Assembly (NCBI RefSeq): GCF_964204865.1
Contig: NC_135255.1
Coordinates: 11,623,135 to 11,687,134 of the forward strand
Direction: 5' to 3'
DNA: 64,000 bases
DNA from: Styela clava
Taxonomy: Eukaryota > Chordata > Ascidiacea > Stolidobranchia > Styelidae
Positions 1 through 12,032 of the stretch are shown piece after piece. The first letter of the stretch is position 1; the number at the start of each line of letters is the position of its first letter. The position numbers and the translations under genes were made by a program. The notes under the pieces were generated by a model. It had not been told where the DNA came from. It saw only the letters and a program-made list of their open reading frames with translations, and ran no database searches.

Positions 1-190
1 TGGGTCAGTAAATTTGTTGAATTCATTAACTTTTCGTTGCATTTTGTGCCAGACAAAAACAGGTTTCAAAATATCTGATAAAGCATACAGGTAGACTACC
101 GGTACCGTAGATCTGTACATTCTGAAGCCGAAGGCAGGTTCGTCTGTCTGTCTGTTCGTGTCCAACGCCGCTTCAACCGGTGTTTAGACT
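1..190 (+). promoter_or_regulatory. 5' flank / likely promoter region of the TBC1D15-like gene
   Basis: This is the sequence upstream of the first coding exon. It holds a palindromic ACCGGTACCG-type cluster near 99-113 and a short (TCTG) run near 142-155. It is less A+T-rich than the introns that follow. I see no convincing TATA box. The regulatory role is inferred only from its position before the start codon at 191. Confidence 0.3.
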
Positions 191-3100
191 ATGGCGGAGT
201 CTCAAGATTATCAGGTAGTCTACTAGTGATAAATTAAATTTTTTAATTTACTACCATAGTCAGATAGTACACTCAATTCCGCAAAACCAATAACTTAGCG
301 ATTACTGGATTGCGAGAAAAATCTGAGATATTTGCCCAAATACAGAAATACCGCTAATGTTGGTACCGGTATGGTTTGTTAATTACTGTATTAAAAAGCA
401 CAAACAGACAAAAGGGTGAAATTGGCCCAAATGCAGGAATTCGCATTTTTGGTAAGAAATTATATTTCCATAAACTATTTTATGTTCATTGTTTTCAGGA
501 TGTCTACGAACAGGGTGGTGTATTCATAAATGCTAAAGAGGATGAACAAAATGGGGGAGACATATTGCTTGGTGGAACTTTATATATAACAGAAATGGTA
601 TGTCAGTACGTTGAAAAATTTGTATCAACATAATTCTGTAATTACTGTACTAATTTATTTTATTTTTGTACATAACTTGTATTTTATTTTTACTACGATT
701 GAATTTTCTTATTTAGCAAAATTTAAAATATTGAACAGTTCGATTTGTTTTCGCAATACTGTTATATCTGTCCTTAACTCAAAATTTATTTATTTTCGTT
801 TAAGAACAATAAAAGATATATCAAGTGGATTGTCTATCATGAACCAGATAAAAACAATTCTGAAAAAGACGATACTTATACATTAGATGGAGAATCAAGT
901 TCTGTCTTGCATTCTCATTCCAGAGATGAGTAAGTTATTTTCCTACCTATTCTGATAAATGGTGTATAACATGTAAATGCTTATTTATTAAAAAGTTGTC
1001 AATAATTTTGATGTGTTATGATGGAGATCTTACTTTTTCTATATGCAACAAAATCTGTTTCAACAAAAAATAGTTTGATTGTTTGTATTTTTGTGATGTA
1101 ACTTTTAAATTCTACATACTTTGTAATTTTCTTATATGTAACATTTTATTGTAAGCTTCGGTATACTTTAGGATTTTCATATTTTCGACTTTGAATATTC
1201 ATGTTCAATCAAAGGTTGAATGCTCTACGAATTTCACATATTGGACTTATATAAGCCATTCCAAATATTCTTAATTGCGTGATTATGCATAAAACTCTTT
1301 TAGAATCAAATTGGTTCCATATTGTGACATAGTCGCAAATTATATTGAAATTAAAAAAAATTCTTTGTCGTTGAGTGCAATGGAATTTCATGCCTTTGGA
1401 ATGGAAATATTAAACCACAATCTATAACGTGATTGTATATTTTTTATATTCATCCATAAATGTTTCGAATTTCATTATTTTTATAAATTAAATGGTAGCT
1501 GAATATTGTCGGTTGTAAATAATGTATACTGTTCCATAATTGAATAAGCCAAAGTATTGATGCAGAATACCTAAAATATTATCATTCAGATATTGAAAAA
1601 CTCTAAATAGTTCAAATTTCTAATTTTTTCCTAAATTATTCCAGTAGTCTGAGCTCTGTAAACGAGTACCAACCAATTGATCCTGACTGGACACTTATAA
1701 ACAATGGTGGTCAAACAGTCGCATTTTTAAAAGTTGACAAAGATGGAAAGAAAATGCAACGAGGTTCTCTATCATCAGAAGCAGAAGCTGATGAAGAAGC
1801 TGCCAAATATAATATTTCTGTGGAAATAGCTGAATTAGATTTAATGAAAAGGTAGAATTATTTTGTGGTTACCAGGAAGCGATGACTTTTAAGAAAATTT
1901 TTTAAAATTATGCTTATGTTCAAAAATAAAATTACTGTATTGAATTATTGAATCAAATCGAAGTTACAGAAAACCACTACCATTTTGAACTTTTTATAAA
2001 ATAATATCTATGTTTGAAAATGGAGTTTCAAATAAATTCTAAATTATATAACATAAACTAGGAACAAATAGAAGTCAATATATATTTGATATACTTCCTC
2101 CATTTCGGAAATCCAGGATGGTTTGATAAATAATAATCTGTTTTCTTCATTTTTACCGTGTTTAGGAAATAAATGAAGACATTTTTAATAGACTTCAGAA
2201 AGTGTTCAAAATTTTTCCCAAATACTTCCCAAAAATCTATGCTTTGACATATTGAATTATAACTAATTTCAAATCCATTCAATTATATTATTCGTTTTGA
2301 ATTGAGCATTGTAGGATAGCCTACCGGTACTTTAATTGGTGATTTTTTTATTCTTACATTGTAAAATTCAATGTTGTGCTAGTTAATAAAGGTATTACAG
2401 GTTTAAAATATCAGGATTGAATACCATGTCAATCACCGCACGTCTGTTATGAAGATGTGAATAAGATAACTGAATGTGAATAAGAAAAAATTATTAAAAT
2501 TGTGTGAAATTGTCATGGAAATCTTGCTGATAGCATTTATAATATCAGAAGAGAATAGCAAAATACAAGTATGCGCCATTGTGGAATGTACCTGTTGTAT
2601 ACAGGGTGTCCAATAAGTTTCGCCCGATTATAAAGTCTTTATAATCAAATGTTATTTTTTTTTTAATTTTAAAAAAGATTTATAGTCGACCTGTTTCTAA
2701 TTGGATGTTATAGATGTTAAATGTTGTAGTCTCCATTTATCATACAACCAAATTTATTCAAATTTGCAGTAGGTAATGCTATGAAATCGGGCGAAACTTT
2801 TTGGACACCCTGACCCTGTATATTAACTGGTTTATTCAGAGGGGACATTCTGGAAATTCCAACATGCCAACATTCCAACATGCCCCCAACTTTGCATTTG
2901 TTCTCATTACTTTAGATCAAAAAGAGGATTGGGTTGGCCAAACGTCACACTTTGGCGTAAAGATGGTTCTGTTCTACCCACGTTTCATTTCCATGACAAA
3001 GGTTGCAAGAAATTTATCAAAACTTTGAAGATGTATGCTTATGCTATGCCGTGAGTGTTTTCAATGATTTTAAAATATTAATTGTTTTGAATAAGGATAA

Positions 3101-6100
3101 GGATACAAATTTTTTTACAATCAACTGAAATTGTGCAATATAAATTATATTCTTCTATCGATTGGTGATCGCTTTTGTCGCGGTGTATTTGTATGCATTT
3201 AATGCAAGGGCGCTGTAGCAAAAGTACTTTTGTGTTAGTTCACAGCAAGACTCTTGAATCACTTTTGTTCATTTATTTTGTATTCAACTTTTCTGGCCAA
3301 ATCCTGTGTGCTACCAGTGCCAGTCTTGTCATCTGTGATGTTAATAAAACTGAATGAGCAATAGATCAAATTACCATTTTATGTATTTTTAAAGTATACA
3401 AAAATATCTATATATATCTTAAGATTTCCCAAAGATCCTTATACATTCCGATTGACTCAACATGATGATAATGCACTTACTCGTTCATTTGATGAACTTC
3501 AATTGTTTGGAAGTTCTCCTGCTGCCAATAATGACACGTCACGACTTTTCAAGGTAATAATAAATTAAATAAATTTCAAAAACTGTAAATGATTTAATTA
3601 AGCCTGTAATTAAATGGTGTGGCAGGTGGTGTCAAGCGTTAGGAATACGCTCGCCACTGTACCTTTGATTACACTGCGTAGGTTCGCAGGTTCGAATCCT
3701 GTGGGGATAATTATATGTAATAGGATTGCTGGACTCCTTGCCACCGTAAGGTGGTTCACGTAGCTGCATGTACTGGTAACGGGACGAGAGGCCGTGGTTG
3801 GGGTTATTTAGCAGATTTTGGGGTTGCATCAAATTTGCATCCAAAATATCAGAAAAAGAATAGCAAAATAGAAGTACGCGCCATTGTGGCGTGTACCTGT
3901 TGTATATATTAACTGGTTTTATTCAGAGGGCACATCCTGAAAATTGTCAAAGAGGTCATTGTTGCCAACCAATATTATTTTTTTGGAAGCCTTAAAAATT
4001 CAATCCAGATAGACACATGCCAGTGGCCAAATTTTGAATATTTTAATAAGTATAAACCCTGCTTGACCGATCATTTCAGGACTCGTCAGATTTTGCACTT
4101 CGTTCGTTCTCGAGAGTTACAAATTTCTTGCAAAACATTATGGTTCCATCGGAACATTCCAGTAATAGACCAGCAAAGGAGACTGCACAAGTTGTAAGTG
4201 AGGATTTGATAGAAACAATTGGAACGAGCCGAATTCAAATTCAACCTGACGAAACACAAACAAACGGCTTTGAAGTTATAACATGTGTAAGTGTGTTGAT
4301 TTTTTTTAATATTGTTGCACAAAATTAATTTACTAATATAAAATCACAATCAAATTTCTCAAAATCTTGAATTGAGAAAGCTGCACTTGTCAGCCATGAG
4401 CTAGTTTTTAAAATTTTGACATGGTTTCAGTAACTTTGAAGATTTCGTGAAAAAAAAACGAGCATGCCGCAAAACTGCATTAAAAAAGGTGGAAAATTTG
4501 GAGGGAGAGGTATGGCCCCTTAACAAGATTCCAAAAAAAATTCTTACAAATACGTTTGCCATCGCCTCCCAACAATCAAATAAAATGATAAAGTGGTGAT
4601 AAATTGTGTACCGGGTTTTGGATCGCGACCCATAGGTTTAGAAACACTGCAATAAACAACATCAGCGATGTACTTAGGTGCGGGCTGGTTGTATATAGCC
4701 TCTGAAAAGTGAAACAAGAACAGCTGTATTCCAGATCGGGGCTTCACAAACTAGGGGCCGTGGCCCTTAAAGGGGCCGCGAAACGAATTCTAAGGGCCGC
4801 GAAGAGAACACCAATTTTACACAAAGTACTATAGCTATTGCACTCTTTCACTCTTGATTTAAAATACAATTATTAAAAATAGTGTAAAACGATAATTTCA
4901 CGATTTCGAGTGAATATACATCATCATACCGTGTTTTCCCGAAAATAAGACATTGTCTTCAATTTTCTTCCGAACACTGGGGCTCATTTTGGGGGGATGT
5001 AGAGAATAACGAGATTTTTTTAATATACAAAATATGAATACCGAAATATATAAATAATATGATTTAATATGATACCAATTTAGAAGCACATTTTCATTTA
5101 AAATAGCTGCTACATATAGATTATTAATCATTTAAAAAGTAGATTTCTTCCTATCGACTAGGACTCAGTGGTTTTCGAACTTTATTGTATTGCGACGCCC
5201 TCCAGAAATAGGTGCTTGCTCAAGTTGCGACTTCCCGTGAAACGTACCGTACGTATTGATTTGATACATTTCAATATAGTACCTTTTTTGCAATGAGTTT
5301 TATATAAACGAACAAACAAAATCTAACAACAGTCAGTGAAATCACATTTGTTGGGCCATGGTAGAAAAGCCTGCTTTATATAAATACGAAATCGCAAAGG
5401 AGATGGGGTGCGCAACGCTTTTTAAACCAAGGAAAAATAATCGGTTTCTACAGAAAATCGAATTTTCAAAATTAGGTTTAGGTGAACAAATTGCGCTAAT
5501 GACGAAGTCTTTTTTCAAGGCGAGTGGTTGAATTAAAATCATTTTCAAAATTTAGGCTTGGACTTATTTTGGGGGAAACACGGTAGAATCATCGCGCTTG
5601 CATAACAATGCATATGCTGATCGTTTGACCCGATTTGCGTGCTTGCATAACAATGCCGGCTTTAAGCGCTAAGCTAACGGTTCCGGAAAGCGATTTGCTC
5701 AGTGCGCCTCGAAACATTACATATTATATTTATTCCAAATGTTTTATTGTTTCTCATTAAAGCAAATGAAATGTATATGAAGCAAATTCATTTTACCGTT
5801 CTATATTATTTACTTTCTGTTATGCTGTAACGTAACAGGTAAACCCTAATGCTGCAATTTCGTTGGCCGCAGTTTATTCATTTGCTGAACCGAGTTTATC
5901 GAACATGAGTGAGTTTTAAGCATTTTAAAGAAAAGCTAGGCAGAGTTAGGCCTACATGTTTTATAAACCTCAAAAGGCACAAAGTACATATTAACGATGA
6001 CAAACTTGTGTTTTATTTTGCAGCAGCATATTTTTTTAGTGGAGGTGCGCCATTAGTTTTTTCCATGATGATTTGGTGCCGCTGCAAACTGCTGCTTTAT

Positions 6101-9100
6101 GCTAAGTTTGATCAATAAGAGTGAACAATTCCGGAGTATGACCAGGTTGTCGGTGGGCAGACATCGTAATTTATCATTAGGCCTGCATAAACAAACATTG
6201 CACCACGGCTGAACTTGCTATGCAGCAAGAAGGATTCGCACCCATTACATTAAATAATCTAAGACAGATGTTTTTGTTGTTGAGTAGCCCTATTAAAAGT
6301 TGAGAATTAGCTGTGTCAATAAAATATCAAATTTTTTGAACTGTTTAGCATTATTCGCGTGAACAATGGCCGCGAAAAATTTTAATTCATTAAAAGGGGC
6401 CGCGAGCTCAAAAGTTTGGGAAGCCCTGTTCTAGATTATATTGACTCTGGTGTGCCGTAAAATCATATAATACTTTTCTTCAAAAGTAGTATAAATTTAA
6501 TGACGGCTGTGCCCTTATATGACAGCAGTTTTCTAAAGGTTTCATATTCAATTTAGGCACAATTGGGTCCACGATCAGAACAACCAAGAGGACTCCCAGT
6601 CACGAACGCATTATTGGAAACCCATAAAGATGAGGAAGGAAGGATACATAGAGTCGATGAATTGATGTGGGCGATATTTCATGGAGTAAGTTATGATTAT
6701 TTGAACTTGTTTTTATTTTGAGTATAACTCCCAGTATGTAATTGGTAGCAAGGAGTGGAGCCGAAGAAAGTTTACAAATGACTTCCGACTTGGGTTAAGA
6801 AAATTTATAAACTTCGAATCAGACCCCCAACTAAGGGGTTGTAAAAAATTTCTAGGGAATTCCCTAGGAGTCTAGGGAATGGAACCTCGTTGAAAATTAT
6901 CATTTTATACATATTTTTAAGGGCATTGATCCAACTCTACGGAAGGAATTATGGAAATATATGCTGAAGTATTATGATTGGAATATGACAAAACAAGAGT
7001 TAGCTGACAGAAGAAGAGCTAAAGAGTATGTAGAATTTAAAGAATCCTATTTTTGATCAACCATTTTCATTCACTAACTTTTTTAAAATTGCTATCACTA
7101 TTTTAGGGCTTAAATATTGGCATCCTTCTGGGGTTTAAAGCCTATTTAAACATTCTTCTATGAAAGGTGATTGATTCAAGTTACTGTGTCAGTATCCATT
7201 CTTTGTTCTACCTACTTATAAGTGATTCATTTTTAAGGAATGTTTTTTTCCGTGATGATGGTTTTCCTGACAACTAAAATTTGTTTTGTAGGGATGATTA
7301 CTACAGAATGAAAATGCAATGGAAATCGATTGACGAAGATCAACAAAAAAGATTTGCTTTACTCAGGTGAGAATTCGTTATGTGATAACTGATAATAAAA
7401 TTGTTATTAACGTTCATTGAACTGTTATTATCGTGAAATAATAATTTTTTATTACAGAGAGAGAAAAAATCTCGTAGAGAAAGATGTCATAAGAACGGAT
7501 CGTACAAGAATGTTCTATAAAGAAGATGGAAATTTGAGTTTGAAATTGCTTTTCGATATTCTGATGACATACTGCATGCATAATTTTGATCTTGGTAAAT
7601 ATTTCATTACGTAAAAGTAGAATAGAATAAGAATTTCGGTACTCCCGTAGTATATGAACTGAGATGACGGACGCCGGAACGTATTATGTGTACCAGGTTA
7701 GGGTTAGGCCATATTTCATTCCAATTTTCCCTATTTTAATTCTATTACGAGTTCGGGGACATGCCAAGTGACCTCCGTAGTATTTGTACCTCAAATTATG
7801 GCCTAACACTAAACTGGTACACATCCTATGGTGGCCATCCATTGGTAGAATCAGTTTTGCTTGTGGCATTGTGGCCCGTTCCAATTGCTCTGTGGCCCTT
7901 CTTGGGAAGCCACATGCCTCCGATTGGGAACCGCTGCTATAGCGACTTATTACCTAGCAATGCCTGCTCATGCAGAGCCTTGTTCGAAGCGAAGAGTGTA
8001 TAAATTGTCGTATTTTCAAAAATTTGAAATATTGTGAGCCACAAATAGGTGTGAATATCCGATTTGTTTTGGATATCCCTGCCTGTAAGAAATCTCTCAG
8101 TAAGAGTAATCTCTTTTACTTCATATTATATGTTCTATTGGCAGGTTATGTTCAAGGCATGAGTGATCTTCTGTCACCTTTATTAGAAGTTTTGGAAAAT
8201 GAAGTTGATGCTTTCTGGTGTTTTGTTGGATACATGGATCTTGTGGTAAATTTACAAATTTATTCATCTAGTGTCGAGATAACCTACATGTCAACTGTTA
8301 AGTAATAATTTGAACGATGGGTATTGGAGATGATCGCTCGACTTCTTGCTGTCATAGGGTTGTTCATATAACCTTTAGTTGATTACGGCTTCCTCTACCA
8401 TCACGTCCATGCATCTGAAACAAATAACCAGTTAACTGATCCCATACCTGACATGGACTGATAACCGGTCAAGAGGCCGTGGTTCGCCATATGGTTAAGC
8501 CATCCCATCAGCTTTCTTCTCCCCTGGATAAATATGTAAATTCCATTCTGGTTAATATTGCAAATTGACTGTCCATCAATTTAGGTTTTTGATGAAGTTA
8601 TAAACTATAATATCACTTGTCATTGCATTGATGTTAATGATTTATTAATTGTAGTAAATACGTCCTAAGGTGAGTCATGATGACATAGTTTTCTATTCAT
8701 GTAACTTGTTCTGAGTCATATGAATAGCATAAAACCAGGTGGTGAATTAGGTGATGATTATTTCTAATATGAGTTCTAATTTTGATTAACAAATTCTATT
8801 TTTGCAACTTTGTTTTAATTCTGGGCATATCAAACTGACTTATTTCCTATGACTGAATGACTTGCTTGTGAAGAGCATTGTTCATAGCGAAAATATCAAA
8901 CACAAAAACTAATTTCTCAAATTTATATTAATCCAGCATCATAACTTCGAAGCCAATCAAGCTGGAATGAAAAGGCAACTTGGTGAATTGAGGGTTCTAC
9001 TCCAGTTCATGGAACCTCAATTATGGGATCATTTGGATGAAAAAGAATCAGCTAATGTGTATTTCTGTTTCCGATGGCTTCTGATACATTTCAAACGTGA

Positions 9101-11621
9101 ATTCTCATATGAAGATATACAACCATTGTGGGAGGTATTGCAAATTTTTTTTTAGAATATAATAAATTTCAAAAGTTAGTTTTCTTTATTATTTGCAATG
9201 CTTCTGTTAAATTCTAGCTGATAAATAATAAACAAACAATTGCTTCATAAAAAACGTCAATGTGCTTTGTGCAACTAATGGTAGGCATATCAAAGATGTT
9301 CTAAAAAAACCTAAATAAACAATGAATAAAATAAAACAAATCTGGGTAAGATGTATTGAGAATTATACTTTATAAACACCCTTTGTGCTTGCGGTGTGCT
9401 GCAACACACCGCAAGTATAATTTTCGATCCATTTCTTACTTGCCTTTCTCTATGCAGCTTTGGGTATATAATTTGTAATAATTCTCACTAGATTCACAGT
9501 CCCAGTTTTTTCACAAGAACAATAAACTAGTTATCACCGCCCTTGTTGCGCAAGATCTAATATGTTGATAGAAATTTGGGATTTACGAAGTATAAACACC
9601 GTTGTAAAGGTGTTCACAACCTAAATAATAGATCTTGCTGACAGAAAAATATGCAATTTCAACAATTTGCAATTGCACGCGTTATTAGCGACTCTTTCAT
9701 TCTTTCGAAAATTTCAGAAGGGGGGTGGCTACCTTCCTCTGGCTGCATCATGTGTGCAGGTAGGACAAGCAGTGTTATTATTCAGTATGCTTCCTCGGCC
9801 TTGAGATAAAAGTGCACTTTCTTATATCATCTGTAAAATATTACCAATATAAAAAACCTTTATTAGCATATTTAAATAATCCTTTTCAGGTTCTATGGAG
9901 CGGTCTACCCTGTTGTAATTTCCATCTTCTGATATGTGTTGCAATATTGGAAACTGAAAAACATAATCTCATGAAGGAAGAATGTGGCTTCACAGAAATA
10001 CTAAAAGTAGGTTTAGTTACATTATGTAAATTTGTTCGGCTGTCGGTTTTTCCAACGCTGTGTTAAGCTGTTTTAAATGGAATGCAACACAGAGTGTCAT
10101 TTTGATTAATTAAAAATAAAATAATAATTTCTGACATCGATTGGGTTTCTGCAGGATTAACTACAGTATTTTAACGGAAATAAGGCGCACTTTAAATCCC
10201 TTTTTTGGCCCCAAAATCCACTGTGCATCTTAAGCCGTAATGTATTGGTTAGGTAGTGCCGTTGCGTCTTATAGCCCGGTGCGCCTCATGTATGAATAAA
10301 AACCCAATCTATGCAATTTATTGACAGTGTGCCTTATGGTCCGTAAGATACAGTACTTATCCTTCTTCTTTGCATTTGTGCCGGCAGAATCATATGCATA
10401 TAATGCAAGGATGCTGTAACAAGAGTAAAGATAATTATTCTGAGTGTGATGCAAGAGTCTTGCTGCACATTAGCATAAATTGGTTTTCGTAATGTTTTGT
10501 AGGACAAGCTTAGACTAGCTCGTGAATTATGTAGGCTATGTCTGAGGAAGTATGACCTTGGTCAGACGAAATGTTATGGAAATACATTTGTGGTAATATA
10601 CAGCAAGATTCTTTGAATCACCTTATATGTAATTTATCGGATTTCGAAAAACTAATGAAAATGAAGAAACTACAACAAGGACTACAACTTTTATTTTTTT
10701 TTATTGAGGTCTGAGGTGACACAACCACATAAAATGTGAAGTTAGAATTAGGGAAGTCATTCCACCTTTTTTAAACCACCAACTGATTCTTGCCTTCTTA
10801 TTCTAGAGTTGTAAAAAATAATATTGTTTTTATGTGTAACTGTATGCAATATTCAATTTTTTTGTGTGTTTCTGATTCTAAAATGACATGGTGGAAAAGT
10901 CAAATTATTAGTACCCTATTACACTAGCAAATAATAAGTGACTCCTAGCAATAAATACAGTTTTATACTGTCTCAATTTAAGAAGTCAGAGTGACATTTA
11001 TGTTGTTTGCACTGTGCCATGTCTTTTATAGTCCAGTACAGGAATGTGGCACAGGCGGCCCGCAGGCCATTTATGGTGGCCCTTGTCAACACTCAGATTT
11101 TACTCCAAGCATAACATCCTAATCTGAGAGTTTATGTCTAAAAAGGTACTCACATAGGTAAAATACATAAAGTTTCTTGCTTTTGTAGCTGCGTTAATTC
11201 TTTTGTCGCTTTTCCCTCAGCCTTTATTACTGTAAGGCTAAGCGATAGCCACATTCCTTATTTTTTGTATGGCCCAGTTAGAGGTTTGAAGATGGTTATA
11301 TGGCCCATGGACAAAAAATGTTCACACTCCTGGTATAGTATTTTTAACCAAACTTTAACGATTCAGCATTGTCGCTTCCCTTTGTTTCCCAGTTTGCGTA
11401 CCCCTGGTTAAAAAAAATCTCGGTTTTGCCGTTAATTTTTTAGGCAATCAGTATATTTCACAACTTATTTATTTCTATTTTTTCAGCATATCAATGAATT
11501 GGCTGGCAACATAAATTTGGATGAGACTCTGCGTAAAGCATATGGAATTTATGAACAGCTCTCTGCCTGTAAACAAGATCTTCCGGATTCAGTCAAATTC
11601 ATATTGGGATTTAATGAATGA
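191..11621 (+). CDS. TBC1D15: TBC1D15/TBC1D17-like Rab GTPase-activating protein, 15 exons, 640 aa
   Basis: Predicted CDS: join(191..214, 499..597, 805..929, 1645..1851, 2916..3050, 3424..3553, 4080..4286, 6557..6685, 6922..7025, 7292..7366, 7458..7594, 8145..8245, 8937..9134, 9890..10006, 11487..11621). All introns are GT-AG and phases match; the sum is 1923 nt, 640 codons plus TGA. The N-terminal part (about residues 10-310) matches the Rab-binding DUF3548 region of TBC1D15/17 (VYEQGGVFI; LPTFHFHDKG). The Rab-GAP TBC domain runs from about 350 to 575. The catalytic arginine finger lies in VEKDVIRT (R424), with V where the IxxDxxR motif usually has I. The glutamine finger is in YVQGMSDL (Q461). 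Other hallmarks are VDAFWCF and CFRWLLIHFKREF. The family stimulates GTP hydrolysis by Rabs (Rab7 for human TBC1D15, at mitochondria and late endosomes). The protein is slightly shorter than human TBC1D15 because the acidic C-terminal tail is missing: it stops at FILGFNE. Exon 1 (8 codons, MAESQDYQ) is the least certain part; it was chosen because its donor and phase fit and the family begins with a short leader. Confidence 0.93.
2602..2818. mobile_element. Mariner/Tc1-type MITE in TBC1D15 intron 4, with an empty-site paralogue nearby
   Basis: The ends are inverted: CAGGGTGTCCAATAAGTTTC on the left and, reverse-complemented, CAGGGTGTCCAAAAAGTTTC on the right, each continuing into GCCCGAT. The right end carries an extra CAGGGT-like hexamer (ACCCTG) before the flank. 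TA dinucleotides flank the insert. No transposase ORF is present. The sequence around it (2542-2601 and 2819-2850) recurs uninterrupted at about 3846-3940, which defines the insertion point. Confidence 0.8.
3617..3842 (+). repeat. tRNA-derived SINE copy (family A), in TBC1D15 intron 6
   Basis: A pol III B-box-like stretch (GCAGGTTCGAATCCTGTGG) follows an A-box-like start near 3625. Next comes a body with ATTGCTGGACTCC, GTGGTTCACGTA and, near the end, GACGAGAGGCCGTGGTTG. The same ordered blocks recur elsewhere in the window, so this is the best-preserved head in a dispersed family. It has no coding capacity. Confidence 0.7.
4737..6428. mobile_element. Non-autonomous hAT-like element, 1.69 kb, filling most of TBC1D15 intron 7
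   Basis: The ends are inverted (CGGGGCTTCACAAACT on the left; CAGGGCTTCCCAAACT as the complement of the right) and next to them are 'ggggccgcga/ggccgtggccc' motifs typical of hAT-derived repeats. Flanking 8-mers TTCCAGAT (4729-4736) and TTCTAGAT (6429-6436) match at 7 of 8, the expected hAT target duplication length. No transposase ORF is visible. A second TIR element is nested inside at 4929-5583. Confidence 0.75.
4929..5583. mobile_element. TIR element nested in the hAT element, TA-flanked
   Basis: The left end reads CCGTGTTTTCCCGAAAATAAG and the right end, complemented, CCGTGTTTCCCCCAAAATAAG. It is bordered by TA on both sides. Its interior (4990-5160) is clearly related to 37230-37400, so the family is dispersed. 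Within it, near 5168, a CAGTGGTTTTCGAAC stretch resembles the left end of another hAT-like repeat whose right end I could not place. Confidence 0.65.
7638..7828. mobile_element. Fold-back (long-TIR) MITE copy, right arm truncated, TBC1D15 intron 11
   Basis: The left arm starts GGTACTCCCGTAGTAT, passes through a GACGGACGCCGGAACG block and GTTAGGGTTAGGCC, and is followed by a short spacer with TTCCCTATTTTAATTCTATT. The right arm mirrors the left (GGCCTAACACTAAACTGGTACACAT) but stops short of the terminal GGTACTCCC complement. Homologous copies are at 29927-30158 and 59051-59287. Confidence 0.65.
8318..8552 (+). repeat. SINE family A copy (body and tail), TBC1D15 intron 12
   Basis: The copy contains the conserved body: TTACGGCTTCCTCTACCATC, CTGAAACAAATAACC, CCCATACCTGACATGGACTG, AAGAGGCCGTGGTTCGCC, and the tail CTTCTCCCCTGGATAAATATG. 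The same blocks in the same order occur at 62935-63200. The tRNA-like head is degenerate here. Confidence 0.65.
9253..9392. mobile_element. Truncated mariner-type MITE fragment
   Basis: The interior (CAATGTGCTTTGTGCAACTA; TAAGATGTATTGAGAATT; TTTATAAACACCCT) aligns with the complete copy at 13335-13530. The left terminus is missing. A strong hairpin (9388-9415) abuts the right end. Confidence 0.5.
10162..10355. mobile_element. TIR MITE of the 'ATAAGGCGCA' family, TBC1D15 intron 14
   Basis: The termini are TACAGTATTTTAACGG... and ...CCGTAAGATACAGTA, with internal ATAAGGCGCAC, CCGGTGCGCCTCATG and GTGCCTTATGGTCC blocks. Other copies are at 45288-45706 and 53254-53394. It is TA-flanked and has no coding capacity. 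I do not assign a superfamily. Confidence 0.55.
11039..11332. mobile_element. Non-autonomous hAT-like element, TBC1D15 intron 14
   Basis: The left end is CAGGAATGTGGCACAGGCGG and the right end, complemented, CAGGAGTGTGAACATT. GGCCCGCAGGCC and ATGGCCCATGGACAA lie just inside. Flanking 8-mers GTCCAGTA and GTATAGTA match at 6 of 8. It is non-coding. Confidence 0.6.
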
Positions 11622-12026
11622 TAAAAACCGAACAATTTGCTTGGTGAATTTTTATGCTGGGTGAAATATAATTATATGAGCTGCCAACCTGCCATATTAC
11701 TAAAATGACAGAGATGTTTTTTTATAAATCTCAATAGCTATTTATCTGAGTATGGAATGAAATTGTATCGCTTTATACGCCCAATGCTTGAAATATTCGT
11801 AATTGGAAAGCTTTTACGTTATTGAACACATTATGTTGGATAATTGTAGTAAAATGGAAAGTTTTTTACTGATGACTTGTGAATGTTGATGCAGATAAAC
11901 TTTTTCTTCTGATCTTATATAAATGAATCATTATGGGACTATTAGGTAGGGATGTTACGGAGCGAAACTGGGGACTTGACTCATTTTTAAAGGTTGGCCT
12001 GAGGTCGGCTGAAAGTTCACATTTAC

Positions 12027-12032
12027 AATAAA
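12027..12032 (+). terminator. Candidate poly(A) signal AATAAA for the TBC1D15-like gene
   Basis: This canonical AATAAA lies about 400 nt after the stop codon at 11621. It is a candidate only, because A+T-rich sequence contains such hexamers by chance. Confidence 0.35.

Noticed and set aside
3600-3700. Functional tRNA gene
   Set aside because: The B box is good but there is no cloverleaf with paired acceptor and anticodon arms; the copy belongs to a dispersed SINE family.
4086-4322. 78-codon antisense ORF over a TBC1D15 exon
   Set aside because: It is complementary to the coding exon 4080-4286 and has no other support.
5909-6118. 69-codon ORF inside the large hAT-like element
   Set aside because: It does not resemble a hAT transposase (no BED finger or dimerisation motif) and is short.
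6852-6867. Perfect 16-bp palindrome CTAGGGAATTCCCTAG
   Set aside because: It is isolated and no function or repeat family could be linked to it.
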